Assembly (NCBI GenBank): GCA_030640495.1
Contig: DAOWJH010000070.1
Coordinates: 1 to 11,799, forward strand
Direction: 5' to 3'
Length of the DNA stretch: 11,799 bases
Source: Dehalococcoidia bacterium
GTDB taxonomy: Bacteria > Chloroflexota > Dehalococcoidia > Dehalococcoidales > DAOWJH01
Made by a program: the position numbers and the translations under genes. The notes below the pieces were generated by a model that saw nothing but the letters and a program-made list of their open reading frames with translations, did not search any database and had not been told where the DNA came from. Position 1 is the stretch's first letter, and each line of letters starts with the position of its first letter. Of this stretch, positions 1 to 6,428 are shown piece after piece.

Positions 1-1098
1 ACATTCCTCTACGCTATTCACCAGGTAGTTGCTGAGTTCGCCAGTCATTTGCAGTGGGATGCCGCCGGCATTACCGGCTATCACCGGTGTTTCTTTCCAC
101 AAAGCCTCGGCTACCACCAAGCCGAAGCCTTCCCTGATTGACTTCTGAATAATCAGGTCGCTGGCTCTCTGGAAAGCATTGACCTCCATGTTGCCTACCC
201 CCGTTAGGTTAGAAAAGATAAACATGTCATCATCTTTGTTTGCTTCGGCGCTAAGAGCAGCATGCATGTCCCATCCTTCAGGGTCGTCCTGGGCAAAGCT
301 ACCTACCATAGCTAGCTGGAGATTGGGTATTTTCTCTTTGGCTAACCGATAAGCCTCTATAGTACCAAAGGGGTCTTTCCAGTGGTCAAAGCGAGATACC
401 TGTGTAATCAGAGGGCGGTCACGGCCAAAGCCGAGGTTTTCCAGCATTTCCCGGCACACATATCTCTTAATGAACATATTCTTGGAGCTGAGAGGGCAAA
501 TAGCTGGCGCCATTGTGGCAATTCTGGATAGGTGGAGGTTTTGGGGTATAAATTTCTGGGTGGTAAAAACAGCGGCGTCATACTCTTCAATGTAAGGGCG
601 TAAGAACTGCCACACTACTTCATCTGGCTCTGAGCTATCAACGTGGCAGCGCCATATCCACTTGGCTTTGTTATCTGATGAGTAGTGACGAAGGGCGGCT
701 GGTTGGGGGTCATTTACTATAAAAACATCATAATTCGGGTCTAGTTCACCGGCATTGGTTAAATTATTGCTCTGGTATACCCTTTTCAACCCTTCCTTTT
801 TGATTTCGTCAAAGGGAGCACCTTGCAAGGCATTATGAAAACCCTTAGTAATGGTAAAGAAACGGCGGTCACCGCGGATAATTTGCCAGTCGGCTTTAAT
901 TCCTAATGAGCGTAATAGAGGGATGTAGGAAACGAGGAGTTCAGCCACCCCCCCACCAAAGGGAGTGGAGTTGATATGGCATAGGCGCAGTCCCTTTAGT
1001 TCTTCGCCAAGGTTAACAACTTCATCGATAAGCCCCCTGGTTTCAATGGTACGGTATTTATCAATATTACCCACCCCCAGGGAGACCTTATGTAGCAT
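1..1098 (-). CDS. treT: Trehalose synthase, glycosyl-transferring TreT type (GT4), 3' end cut by window
   Basis: The frame is open from an ATG at 1098 to the left edge: 366 codons without a stop, so the C-terminus (probably some 40-50 residues, judging from family members of about 410) lies outside. TreT enzymes join NDP-glucose and glucose to make trehalose in the cytoplasm. Visible motifs are a glycine-rich GGGVAE at residues 48-53, PQPAALRHY at 131-139, WRCHVD at 149-154, QVSRFDHWKDP at 233-243 and the GT4 donor-site block REGFGLVVAEALW at 322-334 followed by AGNAGGI. The WRCHVD and SRFDxWKDP blocks resemble TreT more than ordinary glycogen or sucrose synthases. A strong ribosome binding site, AGGGGAGGT, lies just upstream and nearly touches the guaB3 stop, so the two genes share a transcript. 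Another GT4 glucosyltransferase is possible; donor and acceptor cannot be read from sequence. Confidence 0.82.
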   Translation of the reverse strand, partial: MLHKVSLGVGNIDKYRTIETRGLIDEVVNLGEELKGLRLCHINSTPFGGGVAELLVSYIPLLRSLGIKADWQIIRGDRRFFTITKGFHNALQGAPFDEIKKEGLKRVYQSNNLTNAGELDPNYDVFIVNDPQPAALRHYSSDNKAKWIWRCHVDSSEPDEVVWQFLRPYIEEYDAAVFTTQKFIPQNLHLSRIATMAPAICPLSSKNMFIKRYVCREMLENLGFGRDRPLITQVSRFDHWKDPFGTIEAYRLAKEKIPNLQLAMVGSFAQDDPEGWDMHAALSAEANKDDDMFIFSNLTGVGNMEVNAFQRASDLIIQKSIREGFGLVVAEALWKETPVIAGNAGGIPLQMTGELSNYLVNSVEEC

Positions 1099-1110
1099 TC
1101 AAACCTCCCC

Positions 1111-2250
1111 TTATGTAGCTGACAGTTGCCATGATTTTCCCTCAGTGGTGATAGCCGGAGCAACTACCATCTCCACCTTGTGCATTTCTTGAATGGTAAG
1201 CGCCCCGCAGACACCCATTGCGGTGCGAAGAGCTCCGACAAGGTTTTGGCTACCATCAGTAACTGAAGTAGGACCAAACAGAATTTGCTCTAATGTGCCA
1301 GTGGTGCCAACTTTTATTCGGGTTCCTCTGGGGAGTGCTGGGTGTGGCAGGGACATACCCCAGTGATAACCTAGCCCCGGTGACTCTTTAGCTTGGGCAA
1401 AAACGGAGCCTAGCATTACGGCGTCAGCACCGGCAGCAAAGGCTTTACATAACTCTCCACCCTTACGAAAACCGCCATCGGTAATTATCGGTATGTATTT
1501 GCCAGACTCGCTTAGGTATTTATCCCTGGCCGCAGCACAATCTATGGTAGCTGTTATCTGGGGGACGCCAACACCAAGAACCTCTCTAGTGGTGCAAGCA
1601 GCACCCGGTCCTATGCCTACCAGAACCCCAGAGATTCCCGTTCTCAGAAGCTCTAAACAAGCGCTATAGCTTACACAATTACCAACAATAATGGGCATGG
1701 GTATAGATTGGCGGAGCTCAGGAAAGATTAACCCCCGATAACTTTTGGATATATGTTTGGCTGAGGTAACTGTGGACTGGACAACAAAAATATCAGCCTT
1801 GGCTTCAGCAGCTATAGGGGCAAGGCGTTTGGTATTGGCTGGTGCCACTGAAACAGCGCATACCGCCCCTGCCTTCTTAATCGCCTGTATTCGTTCACCG
1901 ATAAGATTGTCTTTAATCGGTTGGGAATAGATTTTTTGAAGTAGGGGGGTGGCTTCAGTATCAGGTGCTTGAGCAATTTCAGATAACACCTCTTCGGGAT
2001 TATCATACCGAGTTTGTACCCCCTCCAGGTTGAGCACAGCTAACCCACCTAGTTTACTCATCAGGATAGCGAAATTGACATCGGTCACAGCATCCATTGC
2101 TGAAGCTATAATAGGGATGGTGAAGGTAAAGTTATCTACCTTGAAATCAATGTTTGTCTGGTCTGGATTGGCGGTTACATCTCCAGGCACTATAGCCACT
2201 TCATCAAATCCATAGGAACGTCGGAGTTGCTTAAATTGGCCAGTAGCCAC
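1111..2250 (-). CDS. guaB3: GuaB3-family IMP dehydrogenase-related protein
   Basis: A 379-residue TIM-barrel protein of the IMPDH/GMP reductase superfamily without the CBS pair that true GuaB carries in the middle; its length and N-terminal block (RRSYGFDEVAIVP at 11-23) match the GuaB3 group. The phosphate and catalytic loop reads GIGPGAACTT at 212-221, with Cys219 where IMPDH has its nucleophile. Next come GVGVPQ at 226-231, DGGFRKGGEL at 258-267 and GADAVMLGS at 274-282. The C-terminal part (NLVGALRTAMGVCGA at 336-350) resembles the IMPDH segment after the mobile flap, but no obvious Arg-Tyr flap pair is visible. The start is GTG, with an AAGGAGGG ribosome binding site seven bases upstream. 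Family knowledge: GuaB3 proteins lie between IMPDH and GMP reductase, and some lack the Cys. Here it is kept, so purine-nucleotide oxidoreductase activity is plausible but unproven. Confidence 0.85.
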   Translation of the reverse strand: MATGQFKQLRRSYGFDEVAIVPGDVTANPDQTNIDFKVDNFTFTIPIIASAMDAVTDVNFAILMSKLGGLAVLNLEGVQTRYDNPEEVLSEIAQAPDTEATPLLQKIYSQPIKDNLIGERIQAIKKAGAVCAVSVAPANTKRLAPIAAEAKADIFVVQSTVTSAKHISKSYRGLIFPELRQSIPMPIIVGNCVSYSACLELLRTGISGVLVGIGPGAACTTREVLGVGVPQITATIDCAAARDKYLSESGKYIPIITDGGFRKGGELCKAFAAGADAVMLGSVFAQAKESPGLGYHWGMSLPHPALPRGTRIKVGTTGTLEQILFGPTSVTDGSQNLVGALRTAMGVCGALTIQEMHKVEMVVAPAITTEGKSWQLSAT

Positions 2251-2273
2251 TTATAATCCCTCCTTAAACGAAA

Positions 2274-2302
2274 ACTATATCAAAGACAGAGTTCAAAGTC
2301 AA
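2274..2302 (-). promoter_or_regulatory. Sigma70-like promoter of guaB3-treT
   Basis: Read on the minus strand, a -35 box TTGACT (2302-2297) and a -10 box TATAGT (2279-2274) are separated by exactly 17 bases. Each matches the consensus at five of six positions. The -10 box ends 23 bases before the GTG start of guaB3, giving a very short leader that holds the AAGGAGGG ribosome binding site. Confidence 0.65.
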
Positions 2303-2318
2303 GAAATTCTAGCTAATG

Positions 2319-2347
2319 TAGACGAATGATGAGATATAGGTTATAAT
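2319..2347 (+). promoter_or_regulatory. Sigma70-like promoter of the rsmI-metG-polyprenyl synthase operon
   Basis: A perfect TATAAT at 2342-2347 lies 17 bases downstream of TAGACG (2319-2324, four of six consensus bases). Transcription would begin near 2354, leaving about 19 bases of leader before rsmI. It is divergent from the guaB3 promoter; the two -35 boxes are only 16 bases apart, so one bound protein could affect both. Confidence 0.55.
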
Positions 2348-2372
2348 AGCTGGGCTGGGAAGATAAACAGTG

Positions 2373-3185
2373 ATGCCCGCGCTTTATGTTGTAGCTACTC
2401 CTATTGGTAATCTAGAGGATATTTCTTTACGTGCTCTCCGTATCCTGCGTGAAGCGAAGCTTATTGCCGCTGAGGATACTCGCAAGACGAGGCGACTTCT
2501 TACCACTTATAACATTAGGACGCCTATGACAAGTTATCATGAACATAACAAGCTGACCAAGCTGGACTATATTCTGAATTGTCTTGAAGGCGGCGATGTA
2601 GCCCTTGTTTCTGAGGCTGGAATGCCAGGCATCTCTGACCCTGGCTATGAGCTAATTGTGGCTGCTACCCGGCGAGGCATCCCCATTGTTCCCATTCCCG
2701 GACCCTCTGTTGTTATCACCGCCCTTGCTGTCTCTGGGCTGCCCACGGACAAGTTTAACTACATTGGTTTTCTGCCTCGTAAATCTAATGACAGGCGGCG
2801 TCTTATAACATCGGTTGCTGATGAATATGGCACTATTGTAGCCCTGGAGACCCCTCACCGCTTACTGGCTGCGCTCAACGATATGCTACTCGTTCTTGGC
2901 GATAGAAAAGTAGCCGTTTGTCGCGAACTTACCAAGATTCATGAGGAGGTCTTCAGAGGGACGATAAGCCAGGCTATAGAGCACTTCACTGCGCCGAGGG
3001 GTGAATTTACCCTGATTATTGAGGGCAAGAGGCGGAAGGATAAACCACGGTTGACAGAAGAGGTTGAGAAGCAGTTACATCGTATGCGCCTGTCTGGGGT
3101 AACGGCTAAAGAGGCGATAGCCAAGGTAGCTGGCGAAACCGGTTTATCAAAGAAGGAGCTGTATTGGGCCTGGCTCAGGTTATAA
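2373..3185 (+). CDS. rsmI: 16S rRNA (cytidine-1402-2'-O)-methyltransferase RsmI
   Basis: RsmI transfers a methyl group from S-adenosylmethionine to the 2'-hydroxyl of C1402 in the ribosomal decoding centre. The 270-residue product carries the family blocks in order: ATPIGNLEDIS at 8-18, AEDTRKTRRLL at 33-43, SEAGMPGISDPG at 80-91, the PGPS loop with AVSGLP at 109-124, ETPHRL at 159-164 and CRELTKIHEE at 183-192. A short basic C-terminal domain follows (about 225-270, ending KKELYWAWLRL). The E. coli protein is slightly longer (286). Two starts are possible, GTG at 2370 and ATG at 2373. I chose ATG because MPALYVVATP fits the usual family N-terminus. The ribosome binding site is weak, a GGGAAG around 2357-2362. 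It is the first gene of a plus-strand operon. Confidence 0.95.
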   Translation: MPALYVVATPIGNLEDISLRALRILREAKLIAAEDTRKTRRLLTTYNIRTPMTSYHEHNKLTKLDYILNCLEGGDVALVSEAGMPGISDPGYELIVAATRRGIPIVPIPGPSVVITALAVSGLPTDKFNYIGFLPRKSNDRRRLITSVADEYGTIVALETPHRLLAALNDMLLVLGDRKVAVCRELTKIHEEVFRGTISQAIEHFTAPRGEFTLIIEGKRRKDKPRLTEEVEKQLHRMRLSGVTAKEAIAKVAGETGLSKKELYWAWLRL

Positions 3186-3217
3186 CATTTATATTAAAGC
3201 TTTGAGAGGGGTTAACA

Positions 3218-3442
3218 ATGCGTCGAGGATGTATATCTTTAGGAGAAGTCCATTGCGATGAGTGCCACCACATTATACTGTATCCTGAGCCTTATCTAGC
3301 TATTGACGAGGAGAGAGGCATCGAGGTAGAAAAGGGAGAGACATCACGCTATTGCGTTGATTGTTGTCTGAAGAAGGGCTATGCTCACTATATAGAGGAG
3401 AGGGGAAAGCGAATACTTACCTTCTTCCCTGAGAAGCCCTAA
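3218..3442 (+). CDS. Small Cys-rich, probable zinc-binding protein of unknown function
   Basis: A 74-residue protein that I do not recognise as a named family. It has two CxxC pairs, C13-x2-C16 (followed by HH at 17-18) and C46-x2-C49, plus C5 and C50, a layout typical of a four-cysteine zinc ribbon. The middle is acidic (DEERGIEVEKGE at 30-41) and the C-terminal third is basic and aromatic (KKGYAHYIEERGKR). It has no signal peptide and no membrane segment. The gene is convincing: a ribosome binding site GAGAGGGG lies six bases before the ATG, it sits 32 bases after rsmI and 43 before metG on the same strand, and no other long frame overlaps it. Its position among rRNA-modification and tRNA-charging genes suggests, but does not show, a role in translation or RNA binding. 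Confidence 0.75.
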   Translation: MRRGCISLGEVHCDECHHIILYPEPYLAIDEERGIEVEKGETSRYCVDCCLKKGYAHYIEERGKRILTFFPEKP

Positions 3443-3485
3443 ATCTTATACCGAAGTCATATAAAGCATAGCCAGGAAATGGATT

Positions 3486-5156
3486 ATGAGTGAGAGAATT
3501 TTTATTGGGGTAGCTTGGCCCTACGCTGACGGCCCGCTACATTTGGGTCATATTGCTGGGGCATATTTACCACCAGACATATTCGCCCGCTATCACCGCG
3601 CCAAGGGTAACGAGGTGTTAATGGTATCGGGCTCAGACATGCATGGCACACCGATAACCATTAAGGCTGAGCATGAGGGAAAAACACCTGGTGAAATAGT
3701 GACCCAGTATCATCAACAGTTCCTTGCCTCGTGGCAGAAGCTGGGCATTTCCTTTGATTTATTTACCAATACCGGTACTGCCAACCATGCTGAGGTATCA
3801 TGTGACATTTTCCTAACCCTGCTTGATAAAGGCTATATTTATAAAGCTAGCGTGTCACAGCCCTTCTGCCCTGTTTGCCAGCGTTTTTTGCCTGACCGCT
3901 ATATTGAGGGCACTTGCCCCTACTGCAATTCCTCTGGAGCCCGAGGTGACCAGTGCGATGACTGTGGCAAGCCCATAAATGCTGTTGAGCTGATTAACCC
4001 TCGTTGCCGTTCGTGTGGAGCTGCTCCTCAGTTTAAGGATTCAGAGCATTTTTACCTTAAGCTTACCGCCTTCAGGGATAGGCTTTTGGACTGGGTGAAG
4101 CAGCAGACCCACTGGAGACAGAATGTCCTCAACTTTACTATGCGCTATTTGGAAGGGGGACTAAAGGATAGAGCCATTACCCGCGATATAGACTGGGGCA
4201 TACCGCTGCCGCTTGACGGCTTTGAAGGCAAGTGCCTTTATGTGTGGTTTGAGGCTGTCATCGGTTACCTCTCAGCAGCTAAGGAATGGGCTAAGTCTAG
4301 CGGTGATGACGAAAAGTGGCGCTCTTTCTGGCAGGGAGAGGTAAAGAGTTATTATTTCGTTGGTAAGGATAATATTATCTTCCATACTATTATCTGGCCA
4401 GCAATGCTGATGGGCTACGATGGACTGAATCTTCCTTATGATGTGCCGGCTAATGAGTTCTTGACTATTGAAGGCAAGCGACTTTCCACCAGCCGTAATT
4501 GGGCAGTTTGGCTACCTGACTATCTGTCGCGCTATGACCCTGACCCGTTGCGTTATTTATTATCCATAAACATGCCAGAAACCAGCGATACTGATTTTTC
4601 CTGGCGTGAGTTCATTCGCCGTAATAATGATGAGCTGGTGGCTACCTATGGAAACCTGGTCCACCGGGTGCTTACCTTTACCTATCGTAGCTTCAATGCC
4701 TGCGTACCAGTGCCTGGACAGTTGGATAACCACAGTCAGGCTTTACTCAGCAGTGCCAGCGATATCTTTAATACAATGGACAACCTTCTTTATCATTGCC
4801 ATTTTAAGGAAGCCATAAGGTCGGCTATGTCCTTAGCTCAGGAGACTAATCGCTACCTGGACGAGAAGTCTCCCTGGAAAGTAATTAAGCAGGATAGGCA
4901 GGCTTCAGCCACGGCGTTATATGTTGCCATTTCAGTGCTCTCTTGCCTTAAAACAGCGCTATATCCCTTCCTACCCTTTAGCTCTCAGAAATTGCATGAG
5001 TTTCTTGGTTTTAAGGGCAGTGTAGAAGACGACGGCTGGAAACTACACTTTCCACCACCGGGGCAAAAGTTGCTTCCCCCTGAGCCCCTGTTTTCCAAAT
5101 TAGATGAAGAGTTGGTGGATGAGGAAACCAGTCGGCTGGGGCATGTCCATTACTAG
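3486..5156 (+). CDS. metG: Methionyl-tRNA synthetase
   Basis: This class I synthetase charges tRNA-Met with methionine using ATP in the cytoplasm. Residues 1-60 hold the Rossmann start, AWPYADGPLHLGH, with the HIGH-box variant HLGH at 19-22. The inserted zinc domain has four complete CxxC knuckles: C128/C131, C144/C147, C157/C160 and C174/C177. The KMSKS loop is KRLSTS at 331-336, a variant. The alpha-helical anticodon-binding domain follows, including the WREF segment near 373 and DEKSPWKVI at 459-467. The protein ends at 556 residues without the C-terminal EMAP/Trbp111-like tRNA-binding domain that many bacterial MetG have; a separate protein could supply it, but none is in view. The ATG start is preceded by a modest AGGA. 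The stop codon shares its last base with the start of the next gene. Confidence 0.97.
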   Translation: MSERIFIGVAWPYADGPLHLGHIAGAYLPPDIFARYHRAKGNEVLMVSGSDMHGTPITIKAEHEGKTPGEIVTQYHQQFLASWQKLGISFDLFTNTGTANHAEVSCDIFLTLLDKGYIYKASVSQPFCPVCQRFLPDRYIEGTCPYCNSSGARGDQCDDCGKPINAVELINPRCRSCGAAPQFKDSEHFYLKLTAFRDRLLDWVKQQTHWRQNVLNFTMRYLEGGLKDRAITRDIDWGIPLPLDGFEGKCLYVWFEAVIGYLSAAKEWAKSSGDDEKWRSFWQGEVKSYYFVGKDNIIFHTIIWPAMLMGYDGLNLPYDVPANEFLTIEGKRLSTSRNWAVWLPDYLSRYDPDPLRYLLSINMPETSDTDFSWREFIRRNNDELVATYGNLVHRVLTFTYRSFNACVPVPGQLDNHSQALLSSASDIFNTMDNLLYHCHFKEAIRSAMSLAQETNRYLDEKSPWKVIKQDRQASATALYVAISVLSCLKTALYPFLPFSSQKLHEFLGFKGSVEDDGWKLHFPPPGQKLLPPEPLFSKLDEELVDEETSRLGHVHY

Positions 5157-6214
5157 TGGATTTCTATACTCATATTGGTTTACCTGAGAGTTGGGAGAGA
5201 AGAATCTTGGAGCTAGGCAAAATTTATGAACCCATTCAGGAAGATTTAGTCAAGGTAGAGGCTAAGCTGAGGTCAATAAGCGAGGCTGCTTTTCCTTGGC
5301 TGCCTAAGCGGTTAGCCTATAGCCTGAAGAGAAGCGGCCAGCTGGCTAAGCTGCTAGGCTATAGCCTAAACAGTGGTGGCAAAAGAATTCGTCCGGCACT
5401 TGTCCTGCTATCGGGTAAGTTCTATAACTACAACCTTGATTATCTTCTGCCAATGGCTGCTGCCGTTGAGGTTACGCATGCCGCTACCCTGGTTCATGAT
5501 GATGCTATTGACAACTCCCCGATTCGCTGGGGTAAAGCAACCATTTATAGAGTGTGGGGCGAGGACAAAGCAGTGCTTTTGGGGGACTATCTGTTCGCCA
5601 AGGCGGGAGAGCTCGTGGCTACTACTCAAAATCTGCAAGTAATAAAGCTCCTTGCCCAAACCCTTCAGATTATCTCCACTGGGGAGTTAAGTCAGAGCTT
5701 TGATGCTTTCAACCTGAAACAAACCCGCCAGCGCTATTTGCAGAGGATTTCCAATAAAACCGCCTCTTTATTCTCCTTGGCTACGGAGTCAGGAGCTATT
5801 TTGAGCCAAGCTCCAGAAAAATCGGTCAAGGCTCTGAAAGAGTATAGCCACAACATCGGTATCGCCTTTCAAATTGTAGATGATGTCCTGGATTTTATTG
5901 GCACCGAGGAGGAAATAGGCAAGCCAGTAGGCTCAGATTTGGCTCAGGGCACCCTTACCCTCCCGGCAATGCTCCTTTTGGAGCGCTATCCCGAGGACAA
6001 CCCGGTTAAAAAGTTATTTCAGAATCAGGATAAGCAGAAAAATATAAAGCTGGCAATAGAATTAGTTTGTAACTCACCAATTGTTCAAGAATGCTACCAA
6101 GTTGCCTCAGATTATTGCGCTAAGGCTCGCCGTAATCTTGACCTGCTGCCAGATAATGCTAGCCGTCAAGCATTAGCCGGGCTGGCAGATTATGTTATCG
6201 CTCGAAAAAGATAA
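5156..6214 (+). CDS. Polyprenyl diphosphate synthase (trans-isoprenyl diphosphate synthase)
   Basis: The enzyme extends an allylic diphosphate with isopentenyl diphosphate, giving side-chain precursors for quinones or other isoprenoids. Motifs are GGKRIRP at 74-80, the first Asp-rich motif DDAID at 115-119, KTASLF at 201-206 and the second Asp motif DDVLD at 242-246. The residues four and five before the first motif are small (Thr, Ala), which in this family favours long chains rather than farnesyl or geranylgeranyl products; this is an inference. At 352 residues it is about 30 longer than typical, all at the N-terminus. The start is GTG, overlapping the metG stop by one base (TAGTG), which suggests translational coupling, but no good ribosome binding site is near. 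A TTG at 5207 behind GGGAGAG is an alternative start that would bring the length closer to normal. Confidence 0.92.
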   Translation: MDFYTHIGLPESWERRILELGKIYEPIQEDLVKVEAKLRSISEAAFPWLPKRLAYSLKRSGQLAKLLGYSLNSGGKRIRPALVLLSGKFYNYNLDYLLPMAAAVEVTHAATLVHDDAIDNSPIRWGKATIYRVWGEDKAVLLGDYLFAKAGELVATTQNLQVIKLLAQTLQIISTGELSQSFDAFNLKQTRQRYLQRISNKTASLFSLATESGAILSQAPEKSVKALKEYSHNIGIAFQIVDDVLDFIGTEEEIGKPVGSDLAQGTLTLPAMLLLERYPEDNPVKKLFQNQDKQKNIKLAIELVCNSPIVQECYQVASDYCAKARRNLDLLPDNASRQALAGLADYVIARKR

Positions 6215-6220
6215 TCACAG

Positions 6221-6248
6221 TTGCCAATAGCAATCTGGTTGTCAATAG
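6221..6248 (+). repeat. Direct repeat upstream of the aor promoter
   Basis: TTGCCAATAG at 6221-6230 and TTGTCAATAG at 6239-6248 match at nine of ten bases and start 18 bases apart, slightly under two helical turns. The second copy ends 11 bases before the -35 box of the aldehyde oxidoreductase promoter, where an activator would bind. It could be chance in AT-rich DNA. Confidence 0.35.
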
Positions 6249-6259
6249 TTTTCATTCGT

Positions 6260-6288
6260 TTGAAAAGCCTCCGTAAGCAATGTATAAT
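6260..6288 (+). promoter_or_regulatory. Sigma70-like promoter of aldehyde:ferredoxin oxidoreductase
   Basis: TTGAAA at 6260-6265 and a perfect TATAAT at 6283-6288 are separated by exactly 17 bases. This is the best box pair in the window. Initiation near 6295 would give a 5' leader of roughly 130 bases, long for a gene with its own strong ribosome binding site. Confidence 0.65.
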
Positions 6289-6294
6289 ACCTTG

Positions 6295-6428
6295 AGTTGA
6301 CGCATCGGAGATTAACCAGGTAGCTGGCATGTGCGGGTTAATTGGTATCCATAAAAAGTTCTTACCCAGCAGGAAAGTCAGGCGTTTCTCTGTTGCCTAA
6401 TAATAATAATGATAAAGGAGGGAGGTAA
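6295..6428 (+). promoter_or_regulatory. Long, potentially structured 5' leader of aor (candidate cis-regulatory RNA)
   Basis: An eight-pair stem forms between GATTAACC (6310-6317) and GGTTAATT (6336-6343, last pair G-U) with an 18-base loop. Inside the loop, GCTGG (6323-6327) is exactly complementary to CCAGC at 6366-6370, so an H-type pseudoknot is possible; CCAG 6316-6319 with CTGG 6324-6327 is a competing small hairpin. A second hairpin pairs AGGCG (6380-6384) with TGCCT (6394-6398). A TAA-rich linker and the ribosome binding site AAGGAGGGAGG follow. I could not match it to a known riboswitch; since the enzyme needs a tungsten or molybdenum pterin cofactor, a Moco/Tuco-type control is worth testing. 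The leader also contains a 23-codon ORF (6329-6400). Confidence 0.35.

Noticed and set aside
965..1192. 75-codon plus-strand frame across the treT start and guaB3 end
   Set aside because: Antisense to two genes with clear motifs and ribosome binding sites; low-complexity Ser/Thr-rich translation typical of a shadow frame.
5355..5368. Perfect 14-base palindrome TAGGCTATAGCCTA, with a similar sequence near 5313
   Set aside because: It lies inside conserved polyprenyl synthase coding sequence and encodes ordinary residues (GYSL); no promoter or gene boundary is near, so chance codon similarity is the simplest explanation.
6240..6345. Fragments resembling c-di-GMP-I (GEMM) riboswitch text, such as GACGC, TTAACC and GGTAGC
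   Set aside because: The segments are in the wrong order and the GAAA-bearing first half of the aptamer is missing; part of the match lies upstream of the predicted transcription start.
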